DNA from: Arthrobacter sp. SX1312
Lineage (GTDB): Bacteria; Actinomycetota; Actinomycetes; Actinomycetales; Micrococcaceae
Direction: 5' to 3'
Assembly: GCF_002929295.1 (NCBI RefSeq)
Contig: NZ_PJIM01000001.1
Location: forward strand, 1,169,398-1,233,397
Length of the DNA stretch: 64,000 bases
Shown here: positions 60,631 to 64,000 of the stretch, piece after piece
Numbering within the stretch: the first letter of the stretch is position 1
How the letters are laid out: each line of letters starts with the position of its first letter
Notes under the pieces: generated by a model
What the model was told of the DNA's origin: nothing
Databases searched by the model: none
Seen by the model: the letters and a program-made list of their open reading frames with translations, nothing else
Made by a program: the position numbers and the translations under genes

Positions 60631-62211
60631 GTGAGCTCTGACGACACCGCACCCGCATCCCTGAATCCCACCGACTCCCCCGAGGGCCAGGCCCTCTCGG
60701 ACCGGAACGACAACCGCTCCCAGCGGCCCGACTCCGAGGCCTTCAAGGCCTTCATGGCGGGCAACTGGGCGCCGGCCCCCGGGGAACTCCCCGCCGCGTC
60801 GCCCGTCGCCCCGCACGCCGCACGCCGCCGGCGGGCCATCTCCGACCGCTTTCCCGGCGAGCGCATCGTGGTCCCCGCGGGCCCCTTCAAGGTGCGCTCG
60901 AACGACACCGACTACCGCTACCGCCCCCATTCCGGCTTCGCCCACCTGACCGGCCTCGGCCTCGACCACGAGCCCGACGCCGTGCTCGTCCTCGAGCCCG
61001 TGGAGCAGGGCACCGGCGACGACGGCGGCAACCACACCGCAACGCTGTACTTCCGCGAACCCGCCGGACGCGACAGCGACGAGTTCTATGCGAACGCCCG
61101 CTACGGCGAGTTCTGGATCGGCCAGCGCCTGTCCATGGCCCAGATCGAGGCCCAGCTCGCGCTGAGGACCGCCGATCTCGCCGGGCTCGAGGTCGCCATC
61201 ACGAAGGACGCCGGCGTGGTCGAGATCGGCGGCGTCGGCATCCGCCTGCTCCGCGAGGTCGACTTCAACGCCGATGCCCTCGTCGACACCTCGCGGATCA
61301 ACACCGGGGTGGACCTCGAGAAGGCCGATGCCCTCGACGCCGTGCTCGCCGAGGTGCTGTCCGAGCTGCGGCTCGTCAAGGACGCCTGGGAGATCGAGCA
61401 GATGGAGGCGGCCGTCGCCGCGACGGTCGAGGGCTTCCACGAGGTGGTCCGGACCCTCCCGCGCGCCATCACGCACCCACGCGGGGAGCGGGTCGTCGAA
61501 GGCGCGTTCTTCACCCGTGCCCGCGAGGAGGGCAACGACCTCGGGTACGACACCATCGCCGCCTCCGGCAACAACGCCACCACGCTGCACTGGATCCGCA
61601 ACACGGGTCATGTCCGCGCCGGGGATCTGATCCTGCTGGACGCCGGAGTCGAGGCCGAGAGCCTCTACACCGCCGACATCACCCGCACCCTGCCGGTGAA
61701 CGGACGGTACACCGAGGTGCAGCGCCGGATCTACCAGGCGGTGCTCGACGCCGCCGACGCCGGTTTCGCGGCGGCCCGGCCCGGCCGGAAGTTCCGGGCG
61801 ATCCACCACGCCGCGGTCACCGTGCTCGCCGAGAACCTGGATGCCTGGGGACTCCTGCCCGTCTCCCTCGAGGAGGCGCTGGCACCCGAGGGCCAGCACC
61901 ACCGGCGGTGGATGCCGCACGGGACCAGCCACCACCTCGGCATGGACGTCCACGACTGCGCCCAGGCCAAACGCGAGCTCTACCTCGACGGGGTCCTCAC
62001 CGAAGGCATGGTGTTCACCATCGAACCGGGCCTCTACTTCAAGGCCGAGGATCTCGCGGTCCCCGAGGAGTACCGCGGGATCGGCGTACGCATCGAGGAC
62101 GACATCCTCATGACGGCCGAGGGCCCGGTCAACCTCAGCGCGGCCCTCCCCCGCACGCCCGGGGACGTCGAGGACTGGATGGGTGGCATCTGGGGCAGCA
62201 CCGGCGAGTAG
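60631..62211 (+). CDS. pepP: aminopeptidase P family metalloprotease
   Basis: A 526-residue Xaa-Pro aminopeptidase. The N-terminal domain (about 40-230) has RRRAISDRFPGERIVVPAG and FAHLTGLGLDHEPDAVLVL. The C-terminal pita-bread domain supplies the dimetal ligands: Asp in LLDAGVE, Asp in LYTADITRTLP, His in HGTSHHLGMDVHD, Glu in VFTIEPGLYF and Glu in GVRIEDDIL. It removes N-terminal residues before proline. The 45-residue polar extension at the start is not part of the fold. The GTG at 60631 is preceded by GAGGAT at six bases; earlier in-frame sequence overlaps the PHP gene. A strong hairpin follows. Confidence 0.92.
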   Translation: MSSDDTAPASLNPTDSPEGQALSDRNDNRSQRPDSEAFKAFMAGNWAPAPGELPAASPVAPHAARRRRAISDRFPGERIVVPAGPFKVRSNDTDYRYRPHSGFAHLTGLGLDHEPDAVLVLEPVEQGTGDDGGNHTATLYFREPAGRDSDEFYANARYGEFWIGQRLSMAQIEAQLALRTADLAGLEVAITKDAGVVEIGGVGIRLLREVDFNADALVDTSRINTGVDLEKADALDAVLAEVLSELRLVKDAWEIEQMEAAVAATVEGFHEVVRTLPRAITHPRGERVVEGAFFTRAREEGNDLGYDTIAASGNNATTLHWIRNTGHVRAGDLILLDAGVEAESLYTADITRTLPVNGRYTEVQRRIYQAVLDAADAGFAAARPGRKFRAIHHAAVTVLAENLDAWGLLPVSLEEALAPEGQHHRRWMPHGTSHHLGMDVHDCAQAKRELYLDGVLTEGMVFTIEPGLYFKAEDLAVPEEYRGIGVRIEDDILMTAEGPVNLSAALPRTPGDVEDWMGGIWGSTGE

Positions 62212-62232
62212 CCCGACCGGCGCCGCCACGGA

Positions 62233-62269
62233 ACGAAGGCAGGGACCCCGGTCGGGTCCCTGCCTTCGT
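62233..62269. terminator. hairpin between pepP and general-stress gene
   Basis: A perfect 16-bp stem (62233-62248 with 62254-62269) and a five-base loop between convergent genes, without a U-tract. Confidence 0.8.
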
Positions 62270-62306
62270 GCGTCGGGCGCCGTCGTCGTCCGACGCCGCC
62301 CGGGCT

Positions 62307-63173
62307 CTAGCGCTGCCCGCCTGCCGCGGTCGAGCCGTGCCCGCCGCCGTCGGCACGCGGTCCGGGTCCGGTGGGGGTGCTGTCCCCGGGGCCCGCCGCG
62401 GGCGTCCCGTCCCCCTGGCCGTCCACGCGTTCGCCGTACTGCGGCCGTCCGTCCGGGAGGTCGGGGAACTGTCCCCGCCGGGGACCCGTGGTGCCGAGGC
62501 CTGCGGTCTGGCCCTCGTCCGGCCCGGGCTGCTCCGGCTGGGTCTCCTGCTGCGGCTGCGGCTGCTGCTGACCCGCGTAGGGGTCGTTCCACGAGGCGGG
62601 GCGCTGCGGCGGCTGGCCCGGCTGCCGGCCCGGTGCCTGCCCCCAGGCGGAGGGGTTGGCGCCCGGATGCTGCGCCTGGCCGTTCATGGGCAGCTGCTGC
62701 AGGAGCCTGCGGGCCTCCGCGGCGAGCTCCGGTTCGACGATCACGTCGTAGCTCGTCGCGACGACCTGACTGGTCGAGGTGAAATCGCGCTTGCCCCGCT
62801 GGAACGCATAGGTGATGACACCGAAGAGCAGCCAGAAGATGGCGCCGAGGACGATCGACGAGGTGATGGTGACCCCCGACTCGCTCCCCGCGAACAGGCT
62901 GAGGATGAGTCCCACGAACAGGCCGAACCATGCGCCGGTCGCCGCACTGCCGAGCGCCACCCGAGGGTAGCTGAGGCGCCCCGTGACCCGTTCCACGGTC
63001 TTCAGGTCGTTGCCGATGATGGCCACCCGCTGGACCGCGAACTTGTTGTCGGCGAGGTAGTCGACGGCCTTCTGGGCATCCAGGTAGCTGGTGTACCGGC
63101 CGATCGGCTCGCCCGTGGGCAGTACCCGGCCGAGGTCGCGGGCGGCGGTGGTTCCAAGTGGTGGTGTGGACAT
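62307..63173 (-). CDS. general-stress-protein-17M-like membrane protein
   Basis: A 288-residue protein. Residues 20-70 match the general stress protein 17M-like domain (IGRYTSYLDAQKAVDYLADN, AVQRVAIIGNDLKTVERVTG). Two membrane helices follow (about 74-95 and 104-123, WFGLFVGLILSLFAG and SIVLGAIFWLLFGVITYAF). After a short ferredoxin-like strand-helix segment (SYDVIVEPELAAEARRLL) the last 125 residues are Gln/Pro/Gly-rich and disordered. The function is unknown; such proteins are often stress-induced. Start choice between ATG 63173 and ATG 63182 is open; neither has a well-placed ribosome binding site. Confidence 0.75.
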   Translation of the reverse strand: MSTPPLGTTAARDLGRVLPTGEPIGRYTSYLDAQKAVDYLADNKFAVQRVAIIGNDLKTVERVTGRLSYPRVALGSAATGAWFGLFVGLILSLFAGSESGVTITSSIVLGAIFWLLFGVITYAFQRGKRDFTSTSQVVATSYDVIVEPELAAEARRLLQQLPMNGQAQHPGANPSAWGQAPGRQPGQPPQRPASWNDPYAGQQQPQPQQETQPEQPGPDEGQTAGLGTTGPRRGQFPDLPDGRPQYGERVDGQGDGTPAAGPGDSTPTGPGPRADGGGHGSTAAGGQR

Positions 63174-63317
63174 GCTCTCCATTCTTGCCTACCGCTCCGG
63201 CTGATGGGAGGCACTTCGCCCGGAGAGAACTGCCGGTCCGCTGGACGTGTCCTGACCGGTGGCTGGACGGGTGCCGCCCCGACCGACTCTGATGCCGTCC
63301 TGACGTGCCGCGCCCGA

Positions 63318-63323
63318 TAGCCT
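63318..63323 (+). promoter_or_regulatory. -10-like hexamer, leaderless PRC/MgtE_N gene
   Basis: TAGCCT, then six bases and the GTG at 63330. Confidence 0.45.
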
Positions 63324-63329
63324 AGGGAG

Positions 63330-64000
63330 GTGACTACCAACTCGACCCGCGTCTTCGTGGCCCGACTCCTGGGCCTCGACGTCTTCGACCCGCTCGGTGA
63401 CCGCCTCGGTCGCCTGCGGGACGCCGTCGTGCTGGACCGCGGCCCCACCAAACCGCCGCAGGTCATCGGCCTCGTCGTCGAGGTGCCCGGCAAGAAGCGC
63501 GTCTTCGTGCCCATGACCCGCATCACCTCCATGGACCCGTCCCAGATCATCTGCACCGGCCTCGTCAACCTGCGCCGCTTCGAGCAGCGCGGCGCCGAGA
63601 TGCTCATGGTCGCCGAACTCTTCGACCGCCGTCTGACCCTGCGTGACGGCAGCGGGAACGCCGTCGTCGAGGACGTCGCGATGGAGCGCAACAGGACCGG
63701 CGACTGGCACGTGTCGCAGCTCTTCGTGCGCCGCGGCGGCTCGTCGCCCCTGCGCGGGCTGCGCCGCGGCGGGGAACGCCTCATCATCGACTGGCTCGAC
63801 GCCTTCCACGGCACCACGGACGAACCGCAGGGAGCCACCCAGTTCGTCGCCCAGCATGACGACCTCAAGGCCGCCGACTTCGCGGACGCCCTGCACGAGA
63901 TGAACGACAAGCGGCGCATCGAGGTGGCCGGCGAACTGCAGGACGACCGGCTCGCCGACGTGCTGCAGGAACTGCCCGATCACGACCAGGTCCAGATCCT
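63330..64000 (+). CDS. PRC-barrel / MgtE N-terminal domain protein (3' end outside window)
   Basis: The frame is open to the right edge; 223 residues are visible. Two PRC-barrel-like units seem present in the first 150 residues (VARLLGLDVFDPLGDRLGRL, then ELFDRRLTLRDGSGNAVVED). From about 180 an MgtE N-terminal repeat begins (LKAADFADALHEMNDKRRIE, ELQDDRLADVLQELPDHDQV). In actinobacteria such genes usually continue into CBS domains and are annotated as magnesium transporter-like or CBS proteins without the membrane channel; I cannot see that part. A role in magnesium sensing is an inference. The GTG start follows a -10-like hexamer by six bases. Confidence 0.85.
   Translation, partial: MTTNSTRVFVARLLGLDVFDPLGDRLGRLRDAVVLDRGPTKPPQVIGLVVEVPGKKRVFVPMTRITSMDPSQIICTGLVNLRRFEQRGAEMLMVAELFDRRLTLRDGSGNAVVEDVAMERNRTGDWHVSQLFVRRGGSSPLRGLRRGGERLIIDWLDAFHGTTDEPQGATQFVAQHDDLKAADFADALHEMNDKRRIEVAGELQDDRLADVLQELPDHDQVQI

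Overview
The window is strongly G+C-rich, densely packed chromosomal DNA from an actinobacterium. The likeliest source is an Arthrobacter-type member of the Micrococcaceae. This rests on codon bias (third positions almost always G or C), many GTG starts, the coproporphyrin-dependent heme set ending in HemQ, an AdnAB-type helicase-nuclease pair, and gene neighbourhoods I recognise from actinobacteria: Lon-like PDZ protease / zincin / uvrD2 / nudC / adnB / adnA / alkyltransferase-like, and moeZ / TetR / DUF3107 / ferritin-like / rhlE, which resemble mycobacterial Rv3194c-Rv3204 and Rv3206c-Rv3211. I see no phage, insertion sequence, CRISPR array or rRNA. One tRNA is present, initiator tRNA-fMet.

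Layout. 1-6.3 kb: a NERD-like protein cut by the window edge, TrmL, a SAM methyltransferase, a SigK/RskA sigma/anti-sigma pair, and a reverse-strand etfB-etfA-PIG-L deacetylase operon. 6.4-11.4 kb: HtrA-type membrane protease, then a TPM-domain membrane protein plus PspA operon (envelope stress). 11.4-15.6 kb: photolyase and three membrane proteins. 15.7-20.3 kb: an Asp23/Gls24 envelope-stress island with a reverse operon (Asp23, DUF2273, Asp23, DUF6286, AmaP-like) and a divergent ECF sigma factor, a ZAS-motif/Asp23 fusion and a third Asp23-like gene. The tRNA follows.

20.5-40.3 kb: UPF0182 membrane protein, Lon-like PDZ protease, zincin_2 protein, then DNA and nucleotide maintenance: YgjP-like metalloprotease, UvrD2, NudC, a kinase-fold phosphotransferase, AdnB, AdnA, an alkyltransferase-like protein and a DnaQ-like exonuclease. 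40.3-50.6 kb: a nearly complete heme pathway, with hemA divergent from hemE-hemY-hemQ-hemH-hemC-hemD-hemB-hemL. Together these take glutamyl-tRNA to heme b through coproheme.

50.6-64 kb: MoeZ, TetR regulator, DUF3107 protein, ferritin-like protein, a compact RNB ribonuclease, an RhlE-type DEAD-box helicase followed by an orphan adenine methyltransferase, a secreted polysaccharide deacetylase, a PHP phosphoesterase, aminopeptidase P, a general-stress membrane protein and the start of a PRC-barrel/MgtE_N protein cut by the right edge.

Two features recur across the window. Many genes start five to seven bases after a TAnnnT hexamer, which suggests leaderless transcripts. Several gene ends carry long, nearly perfect hairpins without a U-tract. 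The part most likely to hold incompletely described biology is the Asp23/sigma/ZAS cluster.
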